This document shows, piece by piece, positions 24,561 to 33,473 of a DNA stretch of 64,000 nucleotides; position 1 is the first letter of the stretch; the number at the start of each line of letters is the position of its first letter. Source of the DNA: Prevotella sp. (GTDB lineage: Bacteria; Bacteroidota; Bacteroidia; Bacteroidales; Bacteroidaceae); the NCBI GenBank assembly GCA_024688365.1, contig JAILEG010000012.1:1-64000 (forward strand), written 5' to 3'. The translations under genes and the position numbers were made by a program. The notes beneath the pieces were generated by a model. The model saw only the letters and a list, made by a program, of their open reading frames with translations, searched no databases and had not been told where the DNA came from.

Positions 24561-25349
24561 ATGAGATTAATCATAGAAGCCAACTACGAGCAGTTGTCCA
24601 AATGGGCTGCCAACTACGTCATCGACCGCATCAACGCTGCCAAGAATCAGCCAAAGCCATTCGTCTTAGGCCTGCCTACAGGATCTTCGCCAGAGGGTAT
24701 GTATGCCGAGCTGGTAAAGGCCTGCAAAGAGGGAAGGGTAAGCTTCAAGAACGTAGTCACCTTCAACATGGACGAGTATGTGGGCCTGCCGGAGTCTCAC
24801 CCACAGAGCTACCACTCTTTCATGGCTGAACATCTCTTCAACCATATTGACTGCCCGAAGGAGAATATCCACATATTGAACGGAAACGCAGAGAATCTAC
24901 AGGCCGAGTGCCAGCACTATGAGGAGATGATCCTTGAGGCTGGCGGCATTGACCTGTTCCTGGGCGGCATAGGCCCTGACGGACATATCGCCTTCAATGA
25001 GCCAGGCTCATCACTCCGCTCCCGCACACGTGTCAAGACGCTGACATCTGATACCCGCATAGCCAACTCCCGCTTCTTCGACAATGACCCTGAGAAAGTA
25101 CCTGCCCACGCACTGACTGTGGGTGTAGGCACTGTCATGGATGCCAAGGAGGTGCTGATCCTCGCCAATGGCCATCATAAGGCTGAGGCACTGCGTGCCG
25201 CAGTCGAGGGTGGAATCACACAGAAGTGGACTATCAGTGCCCTGCAGATGCATGAGCATGGCATCATCGTCTGTGACGAGGCCGCAACCGATAAGCTCAC
25301 CGTCGAGACTTACAAATACTTTAAAGATATTGAGAAGGAGAATCTGTAA
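24561..25349 (+). CDS. nagB: glucosamine-6-phosphate deaminase
   Basis: The 262-residue enzyme converts glucosamine-6-phosphate to fructose-6-phosphate and ammonia. All catalytic residues known from E. coli NagB are present: Asp71 in NMDEYVGLP, Asp140 and His142 in [11 protein letters not shown], and Glu147. [13 protein letters not shown] is the phosphate-binding loop. Length is normal. Its stop codon overlaps the start of the next gene in TAATG, which suggests translational coupling. Confidence 0.97.
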   Translation: MRLIIEANYEQLSKWAANYVIDRINAAKNQPKPFVLGLPTGSSPEGMYAELVKACKEGRVSFKNVVTFNMDEYVGLPESHPQSYHSFMAEHLFNHIDCPKENIHILNGNAENLQAECQHYEEMILEAGGIDLFLGGIGPDGHIAFNEPGSSLRSRTRVKTLTSDTRIANSRFFDNDPEKVPAHALTVGVGTVMDAKEVLILANGHHKAEALRAAVEGGITQKWTISALQMHEHGIIVCDEAATDKLTVETYKYFKDIEKENL

Positions 25350-27337
25350 TGAAACTGAATTTAAGCTCACAAATCGTACTCAACCAGATACCTGAGGAGT
25401 TTTACCGGCCGGCTACAGCCGTGGACCGATCTGAAATCACCCGTTTCGAGAAGGTTCCAACCGACATCTTCCCCACAATCGAGGAAGGAACTATCAATAT
25501 TGCCGACCAGATAGAGGCTGATATAAAGCAAAAACAGCAAGAGGGAAAGACCTACGTCATGGGCATTGGCTCAGGATCTTCCCTCACCCCTATCTTCCAG
25601 GAACTCATCAAGCGGCATCAGGCAGGAAAAATCAGCTTCAGGAATGTTGTTGTCTTCAATGCCTATGAATACTTCCCACTGAACGTGGAGAACGTGAACC
25701 GCAGCATCAACCAGCTGAAGGAGCGTTTCTTAGACCATATTGACATTGAGGCCCAAAACATATATACCCCCGATGGTACCATCAGTCAGGATGCCGTGCA
25801 GGAGCATTGCCGGCTTTATGAGAAGCATATAAAGGACTTAGGGGGCCTGGATGTCATTCTTCTGGGTATCGGCCGCATGGGGAACATTGCCACCAACGAG
25901 CCAGGCTCCAGTCTGACCTCCACCTCCCGCCTCATCCTCATTGATGAGACGTCACGTGAAGAGATGAAGATGAGCTTCGGTTCACAGGAGACCGTACCTC
26001 CTTGCTCTATCACAATGGGTATCAACACGATCCTCTCCTCACGCAGTATATTCCTGACGGCATGGGGCGAGGAGAAAGCTGATGTCATCAAGGAGACTGT
26101 TGAGGGCAAGATTACGGATGCTGTTCCAGCCTCTTTCCTACAGACACATAACAACGCCCACGTTGTCATTGACCTCTCGGCAGCAGCCAAGCTGACACGT
26201 ATCCAGCATCCTTGGCTCGTCGCTTCCTGCAAGTGGACTGACAAACTGGTTCGCTCTGCCCTTGTATGGCTCTGCCAGATTACAGGCAAGCCCATCCTCA
26301 AACTCACCAACAAGGATTATAACGAGAATGGACTCAGCGAACTGTTGGCTCTTTACGGCTCTGCCTACAATGCTAACATCAAGATTTTCAACGACCTGCA
26401 GCACACTATCACAGGCTGGCCTGGTGGCAAGCCTGATGCTGACGACACTTACCGTCCAGAGCGTGCCAACCCGTATCCGAAGAAAGTAATCGTGTTCTCC
26501 CCACATCCCGATGACGATGTCATCTCTATGGGCGGCACCCTACGCCGACTGGTACAGCAAGGACATGATGTACACGTGGCTTACGAGACATCCGGCAACA
26601 TTGCCGTCGGTGATGAGGAAGTTGTCCGTTTCATGCACTTCATCAATGGTTTCAACCAGCTCTTCGGCAACGAGCAGGACGAGGTCATCAAGTCAAAGTA
26701 CAAGGAAATCAAGCAGTTCCTGCAAGACAAGAAGGAAGGCGACATTGACAGCCAGGACGTACGCACAATAAAGGGACTCATTCGCCGTGGAGAAGCACGC
26801 ACAGCAAGCACATTCAATCAGATACCACTTGACCATGTGCATTTCCTTGACCTTCCGTTCTATGAGTCGGGCAAGATAGAGAAACTCCCTATGGGTGAGG
26901 CTGACGTGAATATCGTAAGAGAACTTATCTCAACCATCCAGCCTAATCAGATATATGTGGCTGGCGACCTGGCTGACCCACACGGCACCCACCGCAAGTG
27001 TACCGATGCTGTGCTGGCTGCCCTTGACCTGGAAAAAGAGGCTCAAGCCGAGTGGCTGAAGGACTGCCGCGTTTGGATGTACCGCGGTGCATGGGCCGAA
27101 TGGGAGATTGAGAACATAGAGATGTGCGTCCCGATGAGCCCCGAGGAGCTGCGTGCAAAACGCAATTCCATCCTCAAGCATCAGAGTCAGATGGAGAGTG
27201 CCCCATTCTTAGGTAATGACGAGCGTCTCTTCTGGCAGCGTTCAGAGGACCGTAACCGTGGCACGGCCAAACTATATGACGACCTGGGGCTGGCTTGCTA
27301 CGAGGCTATGGAGGCTTTTGTTGAGTACAAGATATAA
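25349..27337 (+). CDS. NagB-like pseudoenzyme domain fused to a PIG-L deacetylase
   Basis: The 662-residue cytoplasmic protein has two parts. Residues about 40-290 are NagB-like, but the catalytic Asp is replaced (FNAYEYFPL at 103-111 instead of [10 protein letters not shown]). GPDGH is replaced by GRMGN (175-179), so the Asp and His are lost; only NEPGSS (183-188) is kept. Residues about 375-650 are a PIG-L/LmbE deacetylase with an intact zinc site: HPDDD (386-390) and ADPHGTH (542-548). The PIG-L family removes N-acetyl groups from GlcNAc-containing substrates. Coupling to nagB and the absence of nagA nearby suggest deacetylation of GlcNAc-6-phosphate or a related sugar, with the dead domain for binding or regulation. 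Such fusions occur in other Bacteroidetes and are often named NagB, which is misleading. Confidence 0.9.
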   Translation: MKLNLSSQIVLNQIPEEFYRPATAVDRSEITRFEKVPTDIFPTIEEGTINIADQIEADIKQKQQEGKTYVMGIGSGSSLTPIFQELIKRHQAGKISFRNVVVFNAYEYFPLNVENVNRSINQLKERFLDHIDIEAQNIYTPDGTISQDAVQEHCRLYEKHIKDLGGLDVILLGIGRMGNIATNEPGSSLTSTSRLILIDETSREEMKMSFGSQETVPPCSITMGINTILSSRSIFLTAWGEEKADVIKETVEGKITDAVPASFLQTHNNAHVVIDLSAAAKLTRIQHPWLVASCKWTDKLVRSALVWLCQITGKPILKLTNKDYNENGLSELLALYGSAYNANIKIFNDLQHTITGWPGGKPDADDTYRPERANPYPKKVIVFSPHPDDDVISMGGTLRRLVQQGHDVHVAYETSGNIAVGDEEVVRFMHFINGFNQLFGNEQDEVIKSKYKEIKQFLQDKKEGDIDSQDVRTIKGLIRRGEARTASTFNQIPLDHVHFLDLPFYESGKIEKLPMGEADVNIVRELISTIQPNQIYVAGDLADPHGTHRKCTDAVLAALDLEKEAQAEWLKDCRVWMYRGAWAEWEIENIEMCVPMSPEELRAKRNSILKHQSQMESAPFLGNDERLFWQRSEDRNRGTAKLYDDLGLACYEAMEAFVEYKI

Positions 27338-27368
27338 GTCATTTTTCCACTAAGCAAAAAAAGTATCT

Positions 27369-29006
27369 ATGCACAAAAGGATTTTATTGACAATGGCTCT
27401 CTGCGCCTCCCTGCTACAGGCTGGCGCAGCAGATGCTGACTATCATGTGATACCACTCCCCCAGCAGATCACGATCAGCAGGAGCAATCCTTTCACCTTG
27501 CTGCCGACAACGCAGGTCATCTGCACCTCCAGTGACGACCTGATGCAAAGGAATGCCCACTTTCTCTGCGATTACATCAAGGAGACAACTGGCATGGCAC
27601 TTACTGTCAGCATCAATACCAAGGTGAAATCTCCTGCCATCGTACTGGCCATCGATCCAAAGATTGATGGAGAGGAGGCCTACAGGATCACCGTCAACCA
27701 AAGGAAGGTGATCATAAGCGGACGTACATCTGCCGGGATATTCTATGGTATACAGACGCTCCGCAAGTCACTGCCCATCATAAGTGCAGGAAGTGCAGAG
27801 CCTGTCGTGCTGCCGGCGGCAGAAATCAGTGATGCTCCACGCTTCTCTTACCGGGGCATGATGCTCGACTGCTCACGGCACTTCTTTACGCTGGACTTTG
27901 TAAAGCGGTATATTGACCTGCTTGCACTGCACAACATGAATGTCTTTCATTGGCATCTGACTGATGACCAGGGATGGCGTATTGAAATAAAGAAGTACCC
28001 TAAACTGACAGAGATTGGCTCCAAGCGTACAGGAACCGTAATGGGACACAACTCTGACGTTGACGACGGGCAGCCCTATGGTGGCTTCTATACCCAGCAG
28101 GAAGCGAAGGAGATTGTGGAATATGCACGTCAGCGGCATATCACGGTCATTCCTGAAATTGACATGCCAGGCCACATGAAGGCCGCCCTGGCAGCCTATC
28201 CTGAACTGGGCTGCACAGGAGGACCTTACGAGGTTGGGCACACATGGGGTGTCTACAAGGACGTACTGTGCCTTGGCAACGAACAGGTCTACCAGTTTGT
28301 CAATGACATCATTGACGAGCTGGTCAACATCTTCCCAGCAAAATATATCCATATCGGAGGAGATGAGACCCCAACTGTACGCTGGGCAGAATGTCCGAAG
28401 TGTCAGAAAGTGGCTGCCGAGCATAATCTGAAGTTGAACAAACTCCAGGCCTATTTTACCAACCGTGTGGAAAAACACATTAACAGCAAGGGACGTGAGA
28501 TTATAGGCTGGGACGAGATTCTCGATGGCGACATCAACCAGAGTGCGACCATCATGAGCTGGCGTGGTATCGAGCCGGGTGAACGGGGAGCAAAACTGGG
28601 ACATGATGTCATCATGAGTCCGACCTCACACTGTTACTTCGATTACAAGCAATATGATGATGAGAGCGCAGAGCCTGAAGGCCAGCACGGACTCATCACC
28701 GTAGAGAAAGTCTATGAGCTTGACCCGGCTCCTGCATCCATGCCTGCCGAGTCACGAAAGCATATCCTTGGCGCACAGGCAAACCTATGGTCAGAGTATA
28801 TAGCCTATCCCAACCGGGCTGAATATGCCGTACTGCCACGCATGGCAGCTCTCAGCGAGGTACAGTGGACTCCTGCCGGACAGAAGAACTACGACAACTT
28901 CAAGGAACGTGCGGAACACATGGCGAAGATATATGACCTCTACCACTACGTCTACGCGCTCCACTTATGGCCCAATCGCTTCAATCATAACAGGTCAGAA
29001 TGGTAA
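27369..29006 (+). CDS. secreted beta-N-acetylhexosaminidase, GH20
   Basis: The 545-residue enzyme has an export signal (MHKRILLTMALCASLLQAGA). An N-terminal GH20b-type domain (residues 25-150) is followed by the catalytic barrel with HWHLTDDQGWRIEIK, EIDMPGHMKA and the catalytic pair Asp332-Glu333 in HIGGDETPTVRW. WRGIEPGERGAKLGHDVIMS and LGAQANLWSEYI complete the active site. It releases terminal beta-GlcNAc or GalNAc in the periplasm. It is 31 bases behind the deacetylase gene and in the same operon, so its product would feed NagB. It has no extra C-terminal domain, unlike the second GH20 in this window. Confidence 0.95.
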   Translation: MHKRILLTMALCASLLQAGAADADYHVIPLPQQITISRSNPFTLLPTTQVICTSSDDLMQRNAHFLCDYIKETTGMALTVSINTKVKSPAIVLAIDPKIDGEEAYRITVNQRKVIISGRTSAGIFYGIQTLRKSLPIISAGSAEPVVLPAAEISDAPRFSYRGMMLDCSRHFFTLDFVKRYIDLLALHNMNVFHWHLTDDQGWRIEIKKYPKLTEIGSKRTGTVMGHNSDVDDGQPYGGFYTQQEAKEIVEYARQRHITVIPEIDMPGHMKAALAAYPELGCTGGPYEVGHTWGVYKDVLCLGNEQVYQFVNDIIDELVNIFPAKYIHIGGDETPTVRWAECPKCQKVAAEHNLKLNKLQAYFTNRVEKHINSKGREIIGWDEILDGDINQSATIMSWRGIEPGERGAKLGHDVIMSPTSHCYFDYKQYDDESAEPEGQHGLITVEKVYELDPAPASMPAESRKHILGAQANLWSEYIAYPNRAEYAVLPRMAALSEVQWTPAGQKNYDNFKERAEHMAKIYDLYHYVYALHLWPNRFNHNRSEW

Positions 29007-29143
29007 AACACGATTATTTTCAGGAAAAAGAACAGTAACAGTTCACTGCCCGGAAAGGATGTCCGGGATTATGTTTAACACATCGTCCATAGAGCTGAAG
29101 GCAATACACCAACAGCCCTATGGACACTTAAAGACTATCGCCT

Positions 29144-30241
29144 ATGAAGCCCTTAACACAAAAGGCAACCCTACTCATCTTCCTGCTCCTGTGCATGCTC
29201 CATACCAGCGCACAGCCTCTCAAATGGCATGACCCCATGCAGGAAGCCCCTTCATGTATCAATGGCAGAGGATGGAATGCCGAACTGCAAGGCGGCTATA
29301 CCCGACTCCCCGCACGCATGCAGAAGAACATACCAGAGAAGGTATGGAGGCTCTCACAAAACGCAGCTGGGCTGACAATAAGATTCACAACTGACTCACG
29401 AAATCTGCAAGTCAAATATACCATCGCCGATGCACCCCGACTGCCCAATATGTCAAGGCTTAACCAAGCCGGAATTGACCTCTATGCAACTGGCAGCAAT
29501 GGAAGGACACACTGGATAGGGAACCACATGCAATGGAGCTGGGGAACTGACACCATTGCTTTTACTTTCCGTGACCTGGAGACAGGAAAGGGAACGTACG
29601 AGCTGTACCTCCCACCCTACAGTACGGTGACATCTCTCAAGATTGGTTCTGATGAAAGAGCCACTTTCAGCTTCCTGACAGCAAGGACAGACAAGCCCAT
29701 CGTCATCTACGGGACATCTATTGTACAAGGTGCTTCCCCATCACGTCCAGGCTTGATGTGGACCAATCTCCTCCGACGTTTGACCGGACGTAATGTTGTG
29801 AACATGGGATTCTCCGGCTCTTGCATGATGGAGCCAGAACTTTTCGATGCCCTGAGTGAGATTGATGCTGGACTGTATGTCATCGACCCCATTCCTAACA
29901 GCTACAGGCTCACTGACGAGGAAATTGTCAGACGTGTCAGACAAGGTGTCCACAAGTTGCGCCAGAAAGGCAATACCCCCATCCTCCTGTCCGAGAGCTA
30001 CCCACAACCCGACTTCAGCCTAAATCCCCATGCTGAAGACCGTATGCGCAGTGCCAACAAAGCCTTAAGAACAGCTTACGAGTCACTGCTCAAAGAGGGT
30101 GTAAAAGGCATATACTATCAATTCAGCCAAGAGATTCATTTCACCGAGGATGCCATGATTGAGGGTACTCACCCCAACGACATCGGCAACATGGCTTACG
30201 CAAAAGCCTATGAAAGAAAAGTAAAAGAGATTTTGCACTGA
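29144..30241 (+). CDS. secreted SGNH hydrolase, probable glycan (sialate) O-acetylesterase
   Basis: The 365-residue protein has an export signal (ATLLIFLLLCMLHTSAQ). A beta-sandwich N-terminal domain (residues 30-180) is followed by the SGNH domain (IVIYGTSIVQGASPS with Ser192, NMGFSGSC, IDPIPNSY). The last block is EGTHPND (340-346), with the catalytic His343. The usual DxxH Asp reads as Glu here. The gene is 40 bases before the sialidase-GH123 gene, so removal of O-acetyl groups from sialic acid, which otherwise block sialidases, is the best guess. A carbohydrate esterase for other acetylated glycans is an alternative. Confidence 0.82.
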   Translation: MKPLTQKATLLIFLLLCMLHTSAQPLKWHDPMQEAPSCINGRGWNAELQGGYTRLPARMQKNIPEKVWRLSQNAAGLTIRFTTDSRNLQVKYTIADAPRLPNMSRLNQAGIDLYATGSNGRTHWIGNHMQWSWGTDTIAFTFRDLETGKGTYELYLPPYSTVTSLKIGSDERATFSFLTARTDKPIVIYGTSIVQGASPSRPGLMWTNLLRRLTGRNVVNMGFSGSCMMEPELFDALSEIDAGLYVIDPIPNSYRLTDEEIVRRVRQGVHKLRQKGNTPILLSESYPQPDFSLNPHAEDRMRSANKALRTAYESLLKEGVKGIYYQFSQEIHFTEDAMIEGTHPNDIGNMAYAKAYERKVKEILH

Positions 30242-30281
30242 GCAACAACCCAATCCTAACCAACCTACAAAACAACAAATC

Positions 30282-33167
30282 ATGAAGCTTTCAAAACGCT
30301 CCATTTTTCTATCAGCTCTGCTGACACTGGCAACAGTTTCCAATGCTGCCTGCCACATCTCTTCAAAGACAGACTGCAAGGACACCATGACAACCATCGT
30401 GTTTGATGGCAGAAACAGTCCCATCCCCTACCGCATCCCAGCCTTAGCCGAAACCCGCAGAGGTGTTCTCTTGGCTGCCTGCGACTTCCGCATCAGCAGA
30501 ACCGATGTGGGATGGAACAACAGAAACGGCCTATGGCAAATCAATGTTGTTATGAAACAGAGCGACGACTACGGCAAGACCTGGTCCGACTCTGTTTGCG
30601 TGGCACGTGGCAATGAGCATGCTGAAGATACTGTCCGCACCGCCTTCGGTGACCCGAGTATCATTGCTGACCGTACATCAGACAATGTCCTGCTGCACTG
30701 TGTGGCAGGCAAAACAGGATTCACAACAGCCACACGTAAGAATCCCCAGCATGCTGTCTTCTTCCACAGCACTGATGGCGGACGGACATGGGACAACGGG
30801 ACGGAACTGACAGAGATGATTTACTCTCTATATGACGGTAAACTGCCCAATGGAGGCAATGCTGACGGCATTTTCCTCACATCAGGCAAAATCATGCAGA
30901 GCCGATACATACGCAAGGGAAAGTTCTACCGTCTTTACATCGCACATCCCCTGAGGCAACAGGGGGTAGAGCGTTGTGGAACATTTGTCATCTACTCTGA
31001 TGACTTCGGACGCACATGGCAGGTGCTGGGTTCACCATCGGTTGCACCTTCCATTGCCCAGGACGAGTCTAAAATAGAGGAACTGCCTGACGGGAGTGTT
31101 CTCTTGAGCTGCCGGGACGTTTCCGGTGGCAGACGCTTCAACATATTCACTTATACCAATGCCCTTGAGGCTAAAGGCAAATGGGGCCAGGAAGTTATGC
31201 CCGAGAACATGACGCGCAAGCACGTCAATGCCTGCAACGGCGGCATACTTATCGTCCCTGCCAAGCGAAAGGCTGACGGAAAGGAACTATACGTTGCTCT
31301 CCAGTCAGTACCCCTTTGTGCCAGGCGAGACAGTGTCGGATTCTTCTATAAGGAACTGGCATCCTATGCCGACTATTCCACAGCCGAGAGTCTGGGCAAG
31401 AACTGGAAAATGGGACTCTGTGTCACCAAAGAGTCATCGTGCTACTCCACAATGGTCAGCATGAGCAACCACCGAATAGGCTTCCTCTACGAGGTGCGCG
31501 GGCAGAACGAAGGATATGACATTGAGTTCAAGAGTCTCACGGTGGAGGATATCACCAAGGGAGAGTACACACTTCTACCCTTCGTTGACCGTTCGCCATA
31601 TATGACAGATGCCGCCCGTGCGCAACAGACTGTGCATCCTCGTGGCATAAACGCCGACAGGAGAAAAAACAAGAAAAATACCATAGCCTTATGGCGTGGA
31701 GAACGTGGAGGATTGGAAATAAACCTGCCTGAAGTCACTGACGGAACCCTACAACTTGCCATCACAGGCGACGAGCAGCTTGTAAAACATGTGAGTCCAC
31801 ACTTCCTGCAGAGCGTCATCACTGACGATTTCCAGAATTGCGGAAATCACCCCGACTCCTTGCAGGCATGGTTAGTTCCTGACATTATCGGTCCCGACAT
31901 CATTACAGCTGATAATGAGACTTTCGGTAAGGCTGCATGGTGTACGATTGAAATACCAAAAAACTGCAAGCCTGGCACCTACAAGCTGCAACTGGCTGTC
32001 AGAAAAAACGGAAAAACCTTTGCAGACATCCCCTTTACTGTCAAAGTCATTGACCGCATCCTGACTCCTTCCCCTGACTTTCATCTCAACTTCTGGCAGC
32101 AACCCTATGCTGCCAGTCGTTTTTATGGTGTGCCATCCTGGAGCAAGGAACACCTTGATATTCTACGTCCATACATGACGTTTCTGGCACGTGCCGGACA
32201 ACGCAATGCCTCAGCCTTCCTTTTCTATGAGCCATGGGGGGAACAGAGCAATGACAAGTTTGACACGATGATTGAAACCACACGCAAGACTGACGGATCA
32301 TGGACATATGACTATACCATCTTCGACCGTTGGATTACCTTCCTTGATTCATGCGGAATCAATGGCGACATCAACTGCTTCTCCATGGTACCATGGGATA
32401 TGACCTTCAGCTACTATGATGAAGCAGCCAAAGCCTACAAGGAACTGAAGACAACCACAGATAGCAAGGAGTATTATGACCTATGGATACCCTTCCTTCA
32501 ATCCTTCGCTGCACATCAAAAGGCAAAAGGATGGTTTGAGCGTACTGTCATAGCTATGGACGAGCGCAGCCTTGATGCTATGCTGGATGCTTACCGTATA
32601 GCACAGGAGGCCGCACCTGGCATTAAAATGTCATTGGCAGGTAACCATCACAAAGAACTTGTAGATAAAATATATGATTATTGTATCGCATGGGGACAGT
32701 ATTTCACCACCGAGGAATTGGCATTGCGCAATTCCAAAGGATGGATCAGCACCACTTATACCGCATGCCCTGATGCTATGCCCAACCTATGCACGAACAA
32801 CGCACCCGAAGAAGCAACCTATCTTCCACTTTCCTGCCTGGCAAACGGCTTCAATGGCTTTCTGCGTTGGTCATGGATGAACTGGACTGACAACCCTACG
32901 TATGACTCCCGGTTCAAACTCTTCACTCCGGGCGATACCTATATTGTCTACCCGGGAATGAAATCGAGCCGCCGTTTTGAACAAGTGATGGAAGGAGTGC
33001 AAACTGTAGCTAAGATACAAATACTGACAAAAGAATACAAAGACAAGCAGCAACTGACCGCCCTCAAGCAACTGGAACAGGCACTCGCATCCTTCAAGAA
33101 CTCTACTCCTGATGCTATCTCTTTACAGAAAAGTATAAAGACCTTGCGTCGTATCGTCAATCTTTAG
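30282..33167 (+). CDS. GH33 sialidase fused to GH123-type (DUF4091) beta-N-acetylgalactosaminidase
   Basis: The 961-residue exported protein has two catalytic regions. The sialidase (residues about 36-430) shows the Arg site PYRIPAL (49-55) and three Asp boxes (SDDYGKTW 94-101, STDGGRTW 163-170, SDDFGRTW 239-246). The Tyr nucleophile region is CYSTM (Tyr388), and the partner Glu may lie in FLYE (403). Residues about 465-590 form a beta-sandwich like the GH123 N-terminal domain. Residues about 598-900 match DUF4091/GH123: HLNFWQQPYA, KGWFERTVIAMDER with the Asp760-Glu761 pair, and FLRWSWMNWTDNP. GH123 enzymes cleave terminal beta-GalNAc by substrate-assisted catalysis. The fusion could strip Neu5Ac and beta-GalNAc from the same galactose. 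NAAC near residue 24 hints at a lipoprotein. Confidence 0.85.
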   Translation: MKLSKRSIFLSALLTLATVSNAACHISSKTDCKDTMTTIVFDGRNSPIPYRIPALAETRRGVLLAACDFRISRTDVGWNNRNGLWQINVVMKQSDDYGKTWSDSVCVARGNEHAEDTVRTAFGDPSIIADRTSDNVLLHCVAGKTGFTTATRKNPQHAVFFHSTDGGRTWDNGTELTEMIYSLYDGKLPNGGNADGIFLTSGKIMQSRYIRKGKFYRLYIAHPLRQQGVERCGTFVIYSDDFGRTWQVLGSPSVAPSIAQDESKIEELPDGSVLLSCRDVSGGRRFNIFTYTNALEAKGKWGQEVMPENMTRKHVNACNGGILIVPAKRKADGKELYVALQSVPLCARRDSVGFFYKELASYADYSTAESLGKNWKMGLCVTKESSCYSTMVSMSNHRIGFLYEVRGQNEGYDIEFKSLTVEDITKGEYTLLPFVDRSPYMTDAARAQQTVHPRGINADRRKNKKNTIALWRGERGGLEINLPEVTDGTLQLAITGDEQLVKHVSPHFLQSVITDDFQNCGNHPDSLQAWLVPDIIGPDIITADNETFGKAAWCTIEIPKNCKPGTYKLQLAVRKNGKTFADIPFTVKVIDRILTPSPDFHLNFWQQPYAASRFYGVPSWSKEHLDILRPYMTFLARAGQRNASAFLFYEPWGEQSNDKFDTMIETTRKTDGSWTYDYTIFDRWITFLDSCGINGDINCFSMVPWDMTFSYYDEAAKAYKELKTTTDSKEYYDLWIPFLQSFAAHQKAKGWFERTVIAMDERSLDAMLDAYRIAQEAAPGIKMSLAGNHHKELVDKIYDYCIAWGQYFTTEELALRNSKGWISTTYTACPDAMPNLCTNNAPEEATYLPLSCLANGFNGFLRWSWMNWTDNPTYDSRFKLFTPGDTYIVYPGMKSSRRFEQVMEGVQTVAKIQILTKEYKDKQQLTALKQLEQALASFKNSTPDAISLQKSIKTLRRIVNL

Positions 33168-33473
33168 ACTCCAGAGATTAAAGACCTGATGGCATTTCCC
33201 TGAATGAGCAAACTTGCTCCTACAAGATGACATAAGCTTTGTCTTGACAATAACATGCTATCTACAGCTATCCTTCTCCTATCCATCCTGAAGTATTAGT
33301 CCCATAGGACTGTCATTGTCAGAACAAAAAGACTTTCTTTATGTCTAAGAAAGCACAGTTTCCCCTCTAAAATAACATGAGTTCGATGAATTATAAGTCC
33401 TTGTAATTCGTTGAACTCACGTTAAAATATAGCCTCTACACACTTTTTGCTATTTAGAGGGAGGAGTTACGCA
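33168..33473. other. intergenic region between convergent GH33-GH123 and SusD genes
   Basis: The main content is a nested inverted repeat at 33363-33461. Several weaker short stems lie between 33168 and 33360. No gene is seen. Confidence 0.55.
33363..33461. repeat. nested inverted repeat, about 100 bp
   Basis: The inner palindrome (33374-33423) has arms of 24 bases. TGAGTTCGATGAATTATAAG pairs with CTTGTAATTCGTTGAACTCA through 20 positions, with G-U wobble at three of them, around a two-base TC gap. One A-C mismatch then leads to AAC/GTT. Outer arms CCCTCTAAAATA (33363-33374) and TATTTAGAGGG (33451-33461) enclose it. It could be a small non-autonomous mobile element or a bidirectional terminator. 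Confidence 0.65.

Noticed and set aside
29049..29067. Small CCCGGA/TCCGGG hairpin between GH20 and the esterase gene
   Set aside because: The 6-bp stem without a T-run is too weak to call a terminator or attenuator with confidence.
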